Source: JANXQG01 sp037147235 | GTDB taxonomy: Bacteria > Planctomycetota > Planctomycetia > Pirellulales > Thermoguttaceae | Reading direction: 5' to 3' | NCBI GenBank assembly: GCA_037147235.1 | Contig: JBAWVO010000026.1 | Span: 1 to 37,622, forward strand | Length of the DNA: 37,622 bases | Part shown: one piece after another, positions 26,501 to 32,998 of the stretch | How positions within the stretch are numbered: position 1 is the first letter of the stretch | Layout: every line of letters starts with the position of its first letter | Program-made: the position numbers and the translations under genes | The notes under the pieces: generated by a model | What the model saw: the letters and a program-made list of their open reading frames with translations, nothing else | Databases searched by the model: none | Told to the model about the DNA's origin: nothing

Positions 26501-26898
26501 CGCCCAAGTTCGTCACCGAGGCCATTTCGCAGGCCAACGCGGTGGCTGGCCGGGCTGCGTCGATCCTGGCACGGAAACAGGTGTCCGTCAGCGGGCAGAT
26601 CGCTTGGGTCGATCCGGATAAGTGCATTTCCTGCATGACATGCGTTCACGTTTGCCCCTACATAGCGCCGAAGGTCAACGAGTTTAATAAGGCCGAGGTA
26701 CAAGGGTCGGTTTGCATGGGCTGTGGGAGTTGCACGGCTGAATGTCCGGCCAAGGCCATTTCGCTACGGCATTACCTGGACGCCCAAGTGTTGGCGGCCG
26801 TTGGCGGCCTGCTGGGCGAGGGTTTTGGAGCCTCGACCTTGTTGCCCCTTTACCCGGAACAAGTCGGCGTTGCGCCACCGCGCTGGCACAAGAGTTGA
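23572..26898 (+). CDS. NuoG N-terminal domain fused to partial HdrA and complete HdrA
   Basis: A 1108-residue mosaic. Residues 1-80: plant-type [2Fe-2S] domain (C41, C52, C55, C71), as at the start of NuoG. Residues 131-182: two [4Fe-4S] motifs (C131-C134-C137-C141, C172-C175-C178-C182). Residues 233-510: HdrA from its inserted ferredoxin (C233, C241, C244, C248) through the HdrA cluster site C331, C344, C348, C349, but without the first FAD half, which is in the gene at 20873. Residues 532-1108: a second HdrA with CHCG (538-541), GGGIAG (677-682), cluster site C824, C835, C839, C840 and two C-terminal [4Fe-4S] motifs (C1018-C1028, C1048-C1058). It would be the electron-wiring core of the complex, with up to two FADs as bifurcation sites. 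Confidence 0.9.
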   Translation: MDATASDLLLVNVDGRTANVPSGTTILNAARQMGVVIPTLCNYRGLSPYGACRVCLVEIETPRGGQLVASCSQPVENNLVVHTETENVKEARQTILELLLAQAPDSRELAELAAGLGVKKTPFQPVAEGKCVLCGLCTRVCTEMMGRGAINFIGRGAAREISTAFDRTTDQCQVCGACAFVCPTGAIDLRTITKRRLKPHITGFDKFLTARPCIDLAHPQASPRVPVIDRESCIHFKTDQCGLCSNVCQAGAIDYEQSEETLQFEVGSVVLTPGFEAFDATRRGEFGFGFAPNVLSNVQFERMLSASGPTQGHVRRPSDGRAPKRLAFIQCIGSRDTGCDNEYCSSVCCMAATKEAILAKEHEPGLDVTIFFLDLRAFGKDFDRYCDRAKNQLGVHFIRSFVSRTYEMPDTRNLRVVYADGDMKQTEDEFDMIVLSLGLEPSATLQEQAQQMGVVLNRWGFAKTSELCPLDTSRAGVFVGGAFQEPKDIPDTVMQASAAAARAMALLAPARGTRVRTKTYPSQRDITDEPPRIGVFICHCGSNIASVVDVQRVVRRTRDLPHVVIAESNTYTCADDTQTHIKDHILAHRLNRIVVASCTPRTHEPIFRDTLRDAGLNPYLLEMANIRDQCSWVHSGEPGRATDKAIDLVRMAVARTACLMPLSEASVPVNNAALIVGGGIAGMTAALAIAEQGFPVHLVEKSGELGGTVRQLHETLDGEDLRAFLGRTIERVEEHPKISVHLNASVTKVEGHVGGFTSALRTKNDLVTVKHGVVVVATGATEQKPQSFGYGQNPCVLTQLELTDQLYQGTLKLSDKATVVMIQCVEQRNTERPYCSRVCCTAAVKNALHLRDRFPKAKIVVLYRDMRTYGFREAAYREAREKGVLFVRYEPEQPPQLDINGRLQVRVREPSLGRDLQLDAELVVLAAPMTPRADRGELSELLRVPLNADGFFLEAHMKLRPVDFASEGLFLCGTAHAPKFVTEAISQANAVAGRAASILARKQVSVSGQIAWVDPDKCISCMTCVHVCPYIAPKVNEFNKAEVQGSVCMGCGSCTAECPAKAISLRHYLDAQVLAAVGGLLGEGFGASTLLPLYPEQVGVAPPRWHKS

Positions 26899-26912
26899 CA
26901 GAGAAAAAAATC

Positions 26913-27395
26913 ATGGCCGACGAACCTTTGATCCTCGCAATGTGTTGCCACTACTGTGCGTATGCCGCAGCCGACTTGGCTGGGTCGATGCGTCTGCAGT
27001 ATCCGGGCAACGTCCGCGTGCTGCGGCTCCCATGTACGGGAAAACTGGAAGTGAACTACCTGATGGCCGCATTTGAGCGCGGAGTCGATGGGGTGATTGT
27101 GGCCGGCTGCCTCGAAGGAGGCTGCCACTTCCTTGAAGGCAATCTGCGGGCTAGGCGGCGGGTCGAACGCGCTCGCAAGTTGCTCGCCGAAATCGGCCTT
27201 GAACCGGAGCGGTTGGAGATGTTCAACCTGTCTTCCGCCGAGGGGCCACGCTTTGCAGAAATTGTGACAACAATGGTGGAACGCCTCAAGCGGTTAGGGA
27301 CGAGCCCTTTGCGGCCCGACCCGACACGTATCGAACGGGGCGTCCAGGAAATGAACCAACAGGCCGAGGCCATGTTGGCAGGAGACAAACGATGA
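26913..27395 (+). CDS. mvhD: MvhD-like hydrogenase iron-sulfur subunit (copy 2)
   Basis: A 160-residue protein, started at the ATG at 26913 because the upstream in-frame extension would overlap the previous gene. It keeps the full MvhD cysteine pattern: C11/C12 and C15 in MCCHYCAYAAADLAG, C41 in LPCTGKLE, C66 and C71 in VAGCLEGGCHFLEGN. MvhD carries one [2Fe-2S] cluster and feeds electrons into HdrA. The C-terminal 40 residues form a charged tail that overlaps metV by ATGA. It is closer to canonical MvhD than copy 1 at 12251-12670. Confidence 0.9.
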   Translation: MADEPLILAMCCHYCAYAAADLAGSMRLQYPGNVRVLRLPCTGKLEVNYLMAAFERGVDGVIVAGCLEGGCHFLEGNLRARRRVERARKLLAEIGLEPERLEMFNLSSAEGPRFAEIVTTMVERLKRLGTSPLRPDPTRIERGVQEMNQQAEAMLAGDKR

Positions 27396-28081
27396 TAGTC
27401 GCCGATCGCAAAAAGATTCCCGAAATCCGGGACATGGTTAAAAATCACCGCCGCGTGCTCCTGGTAGGATGCGGCACCTGTGTGACGGTCTGTCTGGCCG
27501 GCGGCGAACGCGAGGTGGGTATCCTCGGGTCTGCGCTGCGCATGGCCTTGCGCCTGCAACATCATGATGTGGTCGTGGACGAATGTACGATCGAGCGGCA
27601 ATGCGAAGACGCTTTCATCGACATCCTGGCCCAGCGGGCTCCCGAGTACGATGCAATCTGCTCACTCGGCTGCGGTGCCGGCGTCCAAGCGTTGGCCGAA
27701 CGATTCTCCAATATCGCGGTCTATCCGGGGCTGAACACGCAATTCATGGGCATCTTGGAGTCGCAGGGCGTGTGGACGGAGAAATGCTCCGGCTGCGGCA
27801 ATTGCCGTCTTGGCGAGTTCGCGGGAATCTGTCCTATCACGCGCTGTGCCAAACGTCTACTGAACGGTCCTTGCGGTGGCTCGCGCGACGGCAAATGTGA
27901 AGTCAACGCAAATATCGACTGCGGTTGGCAATTGATCCACGACCGCGCCGGCAAGTTGGGAATCCTCGATCCGTTCGAGCAGATTGTGCCGCCCCATGAC
28001 TGGTCAACGGGCCTGGACGGCGGACCACGCAAAGTGGTCCGCGAGGACCAGTGTATCGCCGGGCTTGGGCCAAAATCCTGA
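27392..28081 (+). CDS. metV: Methylenetetrahydrofolate reductase partner subunit MetV
   Basis: A 229-residue zinc/iron-sulfur protein of the MetV family (methylene-tetrahydrofolate reductase C-terminal domain). The signature region is plain: KCSGCGNCRLGEFAGICPIT then RCAKRLLNGPCGGSRDGKCE, with Cys at 132, 135, 138, 147, 152, 161, 169 and 177, and an N-terminal Cys group (C27, C30, C34). MetV is known as the obligatory partner of MetF in acetogens. It closes the operon whose second gene is metF, so the two partners bracket the glutamate-synthase, Hdr and Nuo genes. No intrinsic terminator is obvious after the stop at 28081. Confidence 0.93.
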   Translation: MIVADRKKIPEIRDMVKNHRRVLLVGCGTCVTVCLAGGEREVGILGSALRMALRLQHHDVVVDECTIERQCEDAFIDILAQRAPEYDAICSLGCGAGVQALAERFSNIAVYPGLNTQFMGILESQGVWTEKCSGCGNCRLGEFAGICPITRCAKRLLNGPCGGSRDGKCEVNANIDCGWQLIHDRAGKLGILDPFEQIVPPHDWSTGLDGGPRKVVREDQCIAGLGPKS

Positions 28082-28163
28082 CGCACTGGGTAAGACAGGC
28101 CACAAGACATTCTCGGTCACCTCGACAAAATGGGCTAGCTATCTTAGCACGGAGATAACCAAA

Positions 28164-28901
28164 ATGAGAACACAAATTCCCAGGTTCCTGCTTGGTAATC
28201 CTCAAGGGTGGAAAACATTTGACGCATCCACCGAGTGTGCCATCTTACCAGGTTTCTCCAGCTATGATACTGCGGCAGACTACTGCCAGACGGATGCAAC
28301 GGGAATATGGGAACTCCAAGATTTGGGTTTTGGTCGAGTGCGCGATCGGCTGGAAGTCACCTGCTCCCATACGCTGAAGCTCGTCGCCATCAATCCCACC
28401 CATGCGGGTGAGCTGTCTCTGGAAGCGATGACATTGGACACGGTTTGCCATGCGTTGCACAATGGCAGGAACTTGATCGATCCGGAATATAGGCTGATGC
28501 GCGATCACCGGGGGAGCCCTTGGGCTCATGCGAGGATTGCCGTTGCGAAGCCGGGAATCACGAAATTGGAGACGTGGTATGTTGCCTGCCTGCACCCCCA
28601 GAACATGAAGTTTGTCGGCGGCCAGCCCCTCTGGTTCTGGCTGGACTGGTTCGGCGGCAAGCATGTCTTGAGCGAATTGCAAACGGAGCGCGGCGGAAGC
28701 GCGGAACGAGAATTCTTCATCTTTTCTACGCGTGGTGCCGCGGAAGGCTTCTATGGGGCAACCGTAGCCAGACTCCTGGGTTGCATCTGCGATTGTCAGA
28801 TCGATTCCCATTTAGGCTCGGAGTTCGAGGCGACCATGTGGGAGAAAGATCAGGAGGTCTGCAACCGGACGTTGGCGACCATCGGCAAAAGATTATGGTA
28901 A
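28164..28901 (+). CDS. Unrecognised protein
   Basis: A 245-residue soluble protein that I cannot assign to a family. The ATG at 28164 has a GGAG site nine bases upstream (28151-28154). The sequence is rich in Trp, Cys and His (LWFWLDWFGGKHVLS, CICDCQ with three Cys near the end) and has no membrane segment or signal. It lies 82 bases after metV, on the same strand, so it could be read from the large operon, but its lower G+C and different composition suggest a separate gene. It is followed by about 100 bases before the convergent HD gene. Confidence 0.65.
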   Translation: MRTQIPRFLLGNPQGWKTFDASTECAILPGFSSYDTAADYCQTDATGIWELQDLGFGRVRDRLEVTCSHTLKLVAINPTHAGELSLEAMTLDTVCHALHNGRNLIDPEYRLMRDHRGSPWAHARIAVAKPGITKLETWYVACLHPQNMKFVGGQPLWFWLDWFGGKHVLSELQTERGGSAEREFFIFSTRGAAEGFYGATVARLLGCICDCQIDSHLGSEFEATMWEKDQEVCNRTLATIGKRLW

Positions 28902-28998
28902 TTTGAATGGCCCCGGCGTCACCGATAATCGTACTCCTGGGTGAACGTGGTTCCCGTCCTGTAAGGGAGTGCCTGACCATGCCGCGTGAGGCGGCGGG

Positions 28999-29565
28999 TC
29001 ACAAATTGCCGGTAAGTACACGTCTCTTCTCATTCAGAACGGCGTCAAAGTGCCGCTCTAGTTGCGGACTGCAACCACGGCATCCGGCTATAACCTTTTC
29101 TGCCCAATCCAGGTACTCGCGCTTGCGCTGCAACGGCCATTCCGCAGGCTCCATAGGCGTGATGTCGCCCAGATTGCAAATCTTGTCTGCCATCTTGATC
29201 TGTTTGGCACCGGTAGACAAGTGCGGTGCATGTTCAACCTGCAACCTCTTGCGCTCCTGTTTGGGCAGGCTTTTGTCGTCCGTTACCTCCTGCACAAGCA
29301 GGCGAACCTCCTGCCCGAACTGCTCATCCAATTCTTGCGGCGTTGTCTGCGTGTCCTCAATCGTGTCATGGAGAATCGCAGCCTGAAGTATCGCCGAGTC
29401 GGCAACTCCGCCGACACGAGCCAAAACTTCTGCCACGGCAATCGGATGGTTGATGTAGGGACTGGCGTCGGAATCCTTGCGCCGCTGCCGACTGTGCTTC
29501 TGCGCGGCAAACCGTAGGGCTGTCAGCAGCGATGCTGCTAAGTTGTCAGTTTGCGGAATGTTCAT
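28999..29565 (-). CDS. MESH1/SpoT-like HD-domain hydrolase
   Basis: A 188-residue stand-alone HD-domain protein of the MESH1 / small alarmone hydrolase type. The metal site is visible: YINHPIAVAEVLARVGG with His40, AILHDTIEDTQTT with H66-D67 and E70-D71, and the KMADKICNLGDI segment near residue 124. Such proteins hydrolyse the 3'-pyrophosphate of (p)ppGpp or the phosphate of NADPH; no synthetase domain is present. The length is typical for MESH1-like proteins (about 180). It is monocistronic. An assignment to (p)ppGpp turnover is inference from the family. Confidence 0.88.
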   Translation of the reverse strand: MNIPQTDNLAASLLTALRFAAQKHSRQRRKDSDASPYINHPIAVAEVLARVGGVADSAILQAAILHDTIEDTQTTPQELDEQFGQEVRLLVQEVTDDKSLPKQERKRLQVEHAPHLSTGAKQIKMADKICNLGDITPMEPAEWPLQRKREYLDWAEKVIAGCRGCSPQLERHFDAVLNEKRRVLTGNL

Positions 29566-29580
29566 GTTGTCAGGGCCGAA

Positions 29581-29699
29581 TACCGCTTCGCGGATAAGGG
29601 TCGTAAACGACCCTCACATGATCGACCTCCCTCCTGCCACGGAATTGTGGGTAAGGACAGCCTGATACCGCTTCGCGGAAGAGGGGCATAAATGCCCCT
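29581..29699. repeat. Two copies of a 34-nt paired-hairpin element
   Basis: Copies at 29581-29614 and 29666-29699 share a first hairpin (CCGCTTCGCGG) and the TAAA tetraloop of a second one. The second stem differs by compensating changes: AGGGTCG/CGACCCT in copy 1, AGGGGCA/TGCCCCT in copy 2. The copies lie upstream of the HD gene (on the opposite strand) and 170 bases ahead of the ncRNA promoter. This is part of the gene-free stretch 29566-30326. Confidence 0.85.
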
Positions 29700-29869
29700 G
29701 CACCCGCCAGATTCACCGATCACTTGAGTCAACTGAATACCTACTATGCCTAAATCACTCATGTATGGGGCGTTGTCGCCGTCAGTCCGACCCAAGTTCC
29801 TACGAATCAAACCTTTCCACGGTTCGCAAAAAAGACTTCGCAATTCTCCTGAGTTCTCCTGCCACCTTC

Positions 29870-29898
29870 TTGCTTTCCCTGGGGTTTTAGCGTATAAT
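29870..29898 (+). promoter_or_regulatory. Sigma70-type promoter of a probable ncRNA
   Basis: TTGCTT (29870-29875), a 17-base spacer and a consensus TATAAT (29893-29898). The expected start is near 29905. No convincing reading frame follows. Confidence 0.65.
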
Positions 29899-29904
29899 AG
29901 AGAG

Positions 29905-30222
29905 ATGGCAGGGGGCTGTTGCCGAGTGGCACCGGCCGAAAGGCAGAAAAATTCGTCTGCGGATGGGCCGCGAAAACTGCCGATAGTGAAACTACCTTGG
30001 AAGCTCGTTCTTCTCGGGTGGTGAGAAAGTCCAAGAAATTTCCTCTCGCTAGCTATTCCGACGGAGGTGCCAACTATTTAGCGTGAACCAAGGTCAGTTT
30101 GAGGCAAGTGCATAGCACGCCCGACCTTTAGTTCGTCTCGCAGCTACACATCCAGTTGCAATCGGCGAGTGGATTCTACGAGAGCCGCCACGGGCCCAAG
30201 AGGGAACGTGGCGGTTCTTATT
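29905..30222 (+). ncRNA. Probable structured non-coding RNA, about 320 nt
   Basis: The segment lies between a consensus promoter and an intrinsic terminator and has no credible coding frame (short frames only, none with a ribosome site and family features). Several local stems are visible: GCAGA/TCTGC (29943-29947 with 29956-29960), AAGGTC/GACCTT (30090-30095 with 30123-30128) enclosing GTGC/GCAC (30108-30111 with 30115-30118), and CTCGC/GCGAG (30137-30141 with 30165-30169). I looked for RNase P, tmRNA, 6S, SRP RNA and T-box signatures and could not identify any. It may be a housekeeping RNA of divergent sequence or a new small RNA. Confidence 0.6.
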
Positions 30223-30223
30223 T
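30182..30223 (+). terminator. Intrinsic terminator of the probable ncRNA
   Basis: GAGCCGCCACG (30182-30192) pairs with CGTGGCGGTTC (30207-30217) with a single G-U pair, followed by a T-rich run (TTATTTTT to 30225). It is the clearest rho-independent terminator in the window. Confidence 0.8.
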
Positions 30224-30326
30224 TTGGCTCCTCCCGGTCTAGGTGCAAACATGGGGCGGGATTATGAACGGAAGTGTTTCACGAATCCTGCACCTGAAAC
30301 CGAAAGCGCCGGAATTATGGTCAGGT

Positions 30327-30650
30327 TTAAGCGGAGAAACCCAATTTGGTCAATGGCGGATCACTGTGAATAATCTCACCCGTATCAGACACCGTCAAAT
30401 AATAGGACAGCCCAATGCGGGGACCAATCGTTACGGCAATGCTTTTGTCTGACTCAGGCTGCTGCCAGATGTTGACACGGTACTTGCTGCCGTGATGCCG
30501 AGAAACTTCCACGCGGTCCAGTCGGGGTGGCTTGCCGATCTTCGCCAGCACTTGGGACTTAATTCGTTCCGTGTGGTTCGGCTCTCGAAGCTGTTCTGGT
30601 GGCGCGGTTTCGTCCTTGTTCGCGTGGGTTTTCTTTGCTTTTTCCATCAT
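30327..30650 (-). CDS. Small hypothetical protein
   Basis: A 107-residue protein from the Met at 30650; the frame is open up to 30836, but that start would overlap the divergent YgiQ gene and adds a segment with no protein-like character. The N-terminal third is highly charged (MMEKAKKTHANKDETAPPEQ), and the rest has alternating strands (IGKPPRLDRVEVSRHHGSKY, RVNIWQQPE, IGLSYYLTVSDTGEIIHSDP) suggesting a small beta-rich fold. Function is unknown. It is divergent from the radical SAM gene at 30831, so the two may share a control region of about 180 bases. Confidence 0.6.
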   Translation of the reverse strand: MMEKAKKTHANKDETAPPEQLREPNHTERIKSQVLAKIGKPPRLDRVEVSRHHGSKYRVNIWQQPESDKSIAVTIGPRIGLSYYLTVSDTGEIIHSDPPLTKLGFSA

Positions 30651-30830
30651 TTTTTCAGGTTCTTCTTGCGTTTTGGCACCTCGCGCCCTTCGGTGGTGCA
30701 GAGAACTAAGTCTATTATCCGCTAAAGAGGCCGGCGGGGCAAGTGACATCACCGCCGCCGGCGCGCAGAGCTGCAAAGTCCGGCCACAGCAAACATTCTT
30801 CATTGGTCCACCAAATCGTATACTACAGGT

Positions 30831-32840
30831 GTGCATAACACAATTCCTACCTTGCGTTGTCCATTACCGTCCGCCCCGTTGCCGCTGCCCATGACGCAGG
30901 CCGAGGTCGCTGCGCGCGGCTGGGACGCCGTCGACGTGGTGTTTGTCACAGGCGACGCCTATGTGGACCATCCCAGTTTTGCCATGGCCCTGCTGGGCCG
31001 GGTGCTGGAGGCCGAGGGCTTTCGCGTGGCGATTCTCAGCCAGCCCAACTGGCACTCGTGCGAGCCATGGCGATCGTTCGGCTGCCCGCGGCTCTGCTTC
31101 GCCGTCAGTGCCGGCAACATGGACTCGATGCTCAACCATTACACGGCCAACCGCAAGGTCCGCAACGACGACGCCTACAGCCCCGGCGCACAGATCGGCC
31201 GGCGGCCGGATCGGGCTACCTTGGCCTACTGCCAGCGGGCTCGCGAAGCTTACAGGGGCGTGCCGGTGATCACCGGCGGTGTCGAAGCCAGTCTGCGACG
31301 CCTCGCCCATTACGACTTCTGGAGCGACAAGGTCCGCCGCTCGATCCTGCTGGACGCCAAGGCCGACCTGCTTGTCTACGGCATGGGCGAACGGCCGCTG
31401 ATGGAGATCGTCAAACGGCTGGCCGCCGGGCAATCGGTGCGCGATCTGCGCGACATCCGCGGCACGGCCTACCGGCTGGGAGCCCGTGAGACAAATGATG
31501 AATGCAAAATGATGAAGGAGGAATGCACCCGCCCTGAGACTTCTGGAAGAGGCATTCCTCACTCATCATCTATTCTTCCTCATTCCGATGCCGTCCTCCT
31601 TCCCAGCTACGAAGAAGTCGCCACCGACAAGGCCGCCTTCGCCGCCATGACGCAGACGATCTTCCACGAGACCAACCCCTACAACGCGCGGCGGCTTGTG
31701 CAGTATCACGGGCGCGAGGCGGTGGTCATCAATCCGCCGGCGTGGCCGCTTGCGCAGGAAGAAATCGATCGCGTTTACGATCTGCCGTTCACGCGGCGTC
31801 CGCATCCCAGTTACGGCCGAGAACGGATTCCGGCCTTCGAGGTGGTTAAGGATTCGATCCAGATCGTGCGCGGCTGTTTCGGCGGCTGCACGTTCTGCTC
31901 GATCGCCGCTCACGAAGGCCGCATCATTCAGAGCCGAAGCGAACGGTCGATCCTCGACGAAATCGGTCGCATGGCCGAAGACCCCGCCTTCTCGGGCACG
32001 ATCAGCGACCTGGGGGGGCCCACCGCCAATATGTATCAGATGAACTGCTCACAGCCGGACATGCGGGACAAATGTCACCGGCTGAGCTGCTTGCACCCGA
32101 CGATCTGCCCGCTGCTGGCCACCGATCACGGACCATTGTTGTGCCTGCTCGGTTCCGCCAGAAAGCAGCGGGGGGTCAAGCAGACCTTGGTGGCCTCGGG
32201 CATTCGCATGGATTTGGCCCGGCGTAGCCCGGAGTACATCCGCCAGATCGCTCGGCATCATACGGGTGGGCTGCTGAAGGTTGCGCCCGAACACAGCGAT
32301 CCCGAGGTGCTGCGGCTGATGAAAAAGCCGCCCATAGAGGAGTTCGAGGCATTCGCCTGCGAGTTCCACCGAGAGTCGGCCGTTGCGGGGAAGCAACAGT
32401 TTCTTGTGCCGTACTTCATCGCTGGGCATCCGGGCAGTGACCTGTCGGCGATGATCGAGTTGGCCTTGTATCTCAAACGGCACGGTCTGAAGCCCGACAA
32501 GGTGCAAGATTTCATTCCCGGCCCGATGGACATCGCCGCCTGCATGTACCATACCGGCCTGGACCCGATGAGTGGCAAGCCGGTTTACGTGCCGCGCGGC
32601 GCGCGGGAGAGACGATTACAGCGGGCCCTGCTGCAATACTTCAAGCCGGAAGATTATGCCGACGTGCATGAGGCTCTCACCGAGGCTGGCCGCCCCGACC
32701 TGATCGGTGACGGCCCGGAATGCCTGATCTCCTCGAAGCCGCCGAAGATCATCGAGAAAGCCAAGCGGGCGCCGCGCCATCCGGCCAACCAAACGCCCGC
32801 CACCGGCTACCGGCCGCATCGGAAGACGACGAACCGATAA
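30831..32840 (+). CDS. YgiQ-family radical SAM protein
   Basis: A 669-residue UPF0313/YgiQ protein. The N-terminal cobalamin-binding-like domain opens with MTQAEVAARGWDAVDVVFVT (from residue 21); a start there (30891) is as likely as the ATG at 30831. The radical SAM motif is CFGGCTFC (C349, C353, C356), followed by the DLGGPTANMYQMNC segment and a C-terminal DUF3362 part (HTGGLLKVAPEHSDPEVL, IAGHPGSDLSAMIEL, DKVQDFIPGPMDIAACMYHT). The substrate of YgiQ proteins is not known. Residues about 218-253 (between YRLGA and LLPSYEEV) are encoded by a palindromic repeat inserted in frame, at a point where the family has a short loop. Confidence 0.92.
   Translation: MHNTIPTLRCPLPSAPLPLPMTQAEVAARGWDAVDVVFVTGDAYVDHPSFAMALLGRVLEAEGFRVAILSQPNWHSCEPWRSFGCPRLCFAVSAGNMDSMLNHYTANRKVRNDDAYSPGAQIGRRPDRATLAYCQRAREAYRGVPVITGGVEASLRRLAHYDFWSDKVRRSILLDAKADLLVYGMGERPLMEIVKRLAAGQSVRDLRDIRGTAYRLGARETNDECKMMKEECTRPETSGRGIPHSSSILPHSDAVLLPSYEEVATDKAAFAAMTQTIFHETNPYNARRLVQYHGREAVVINPPAWPLAQEEIDRVYDLPFTRRPHPSYGRERIPAFEVVKDSIQIVRGCFGGCTFCSIAAHEGRIIQSRSERSILDEIGRMAEDPAFSGTISDLGGPTANMYQMNCSQPDMRDKCHRLSCLHPTICPLLATDHGPLLCLLGSARKQRGVKQTLVASGIRMDLARRSPEYIRQIARHHTGGLLKVAPEHSDPEVLRLMKKPPIEEFEAFACEFHRESAVAGKQQFLVPYFIAGHPGSDLSAMIELALYLKRHGLKPDKVQDFIPGPMDIAACMYHTGLDPMSGKPVYVPRGARERRLQRALLQYFKPEDYADVHEALTEAGRPDLIGDGPECLISSKPPKIIEKAKRAPRHPANQTPATGYRPHRKTTNR
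31493..31585. repeat. Palindromic repeat inserted in frame in the YgiQ gene
   Basis: Arms at 31493-31526 and 31552-31585 pair imperfectly (about 24 of 34 positions). The arms are built from ATGATGAATGC-like units and differ in base use from the surrounding GC-rich codons. The insertion is read through and adds about 35 residues to the protein. The reading frame is intact. Confidence 0.7.
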
Positions 32841-32877
32841 AACAGGAGACCAAGAAAGCACGGCTCTCCGCCAAGTT

Positions 32878-32946
32878 TGTGGTGCGGGCGTCTCGCCTGC
32901 CTGGTTCAACCACAACATCTTGGGCAGGCGGGACGCCCGCACCACA
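32878..32946. repeat. 24-bp inverted repeat
   Basis: Arms at 32878-32901 and 32923-32946 match with one G-U-type mismatch and a 21-nt loop. It lies between the convergent YgiQ and cimA genes and could serve both as a bidirectional 3' hairpin. No T-tract is evident. Confidence 0.85.
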
Positions 32947-32998
32947 ATTATCCACAAATTCGGCGGAGGGCCGAAAAACACAAGAAAACCCCGTGATT

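Noticed and set aside
21808..26898. Reading the nuoE/F/G-like parts as respiratory complex I
   Set aside because: No membrane subunits (NuoA, H, J-N) or NuoBCD are present, and the NuoE and NuoG domains are fused to HdrA. This fits a soluble bifurcating complex.
19423..26898. Hdr genes as evidence for methanogenesis
   Set aside because: No methyl-CoM reductase, coenzyme M/B or F420 genes are seen, and the remaining gene content is bacterial and planctomycete-like. HdrABC also occurs in many bacteria.
29746..30024. A 92-codon plus-strand open frame
   Set aside because: It runs through the ncRNA promoter and the RNA itself, has no ribosome site and shows no protein-like pattern.
29905..30222. 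Identification of the putative ncRNA as RNase P RNA, because of GAGAAAGTCC at about 30023
   Set aside because: The universal GAGGAAAGTCCGG motif is not matched and no ACAGAAA partner region is visible downstream.
29905..30222. Identification of the same segment as tmRNA from its length and GGGGGCTGTTGCCG start
   Set aside because: There is no tRNA-like 3' end with GGTTC and CCA, and no plausible tag reading frame ending in Ala-Ala.
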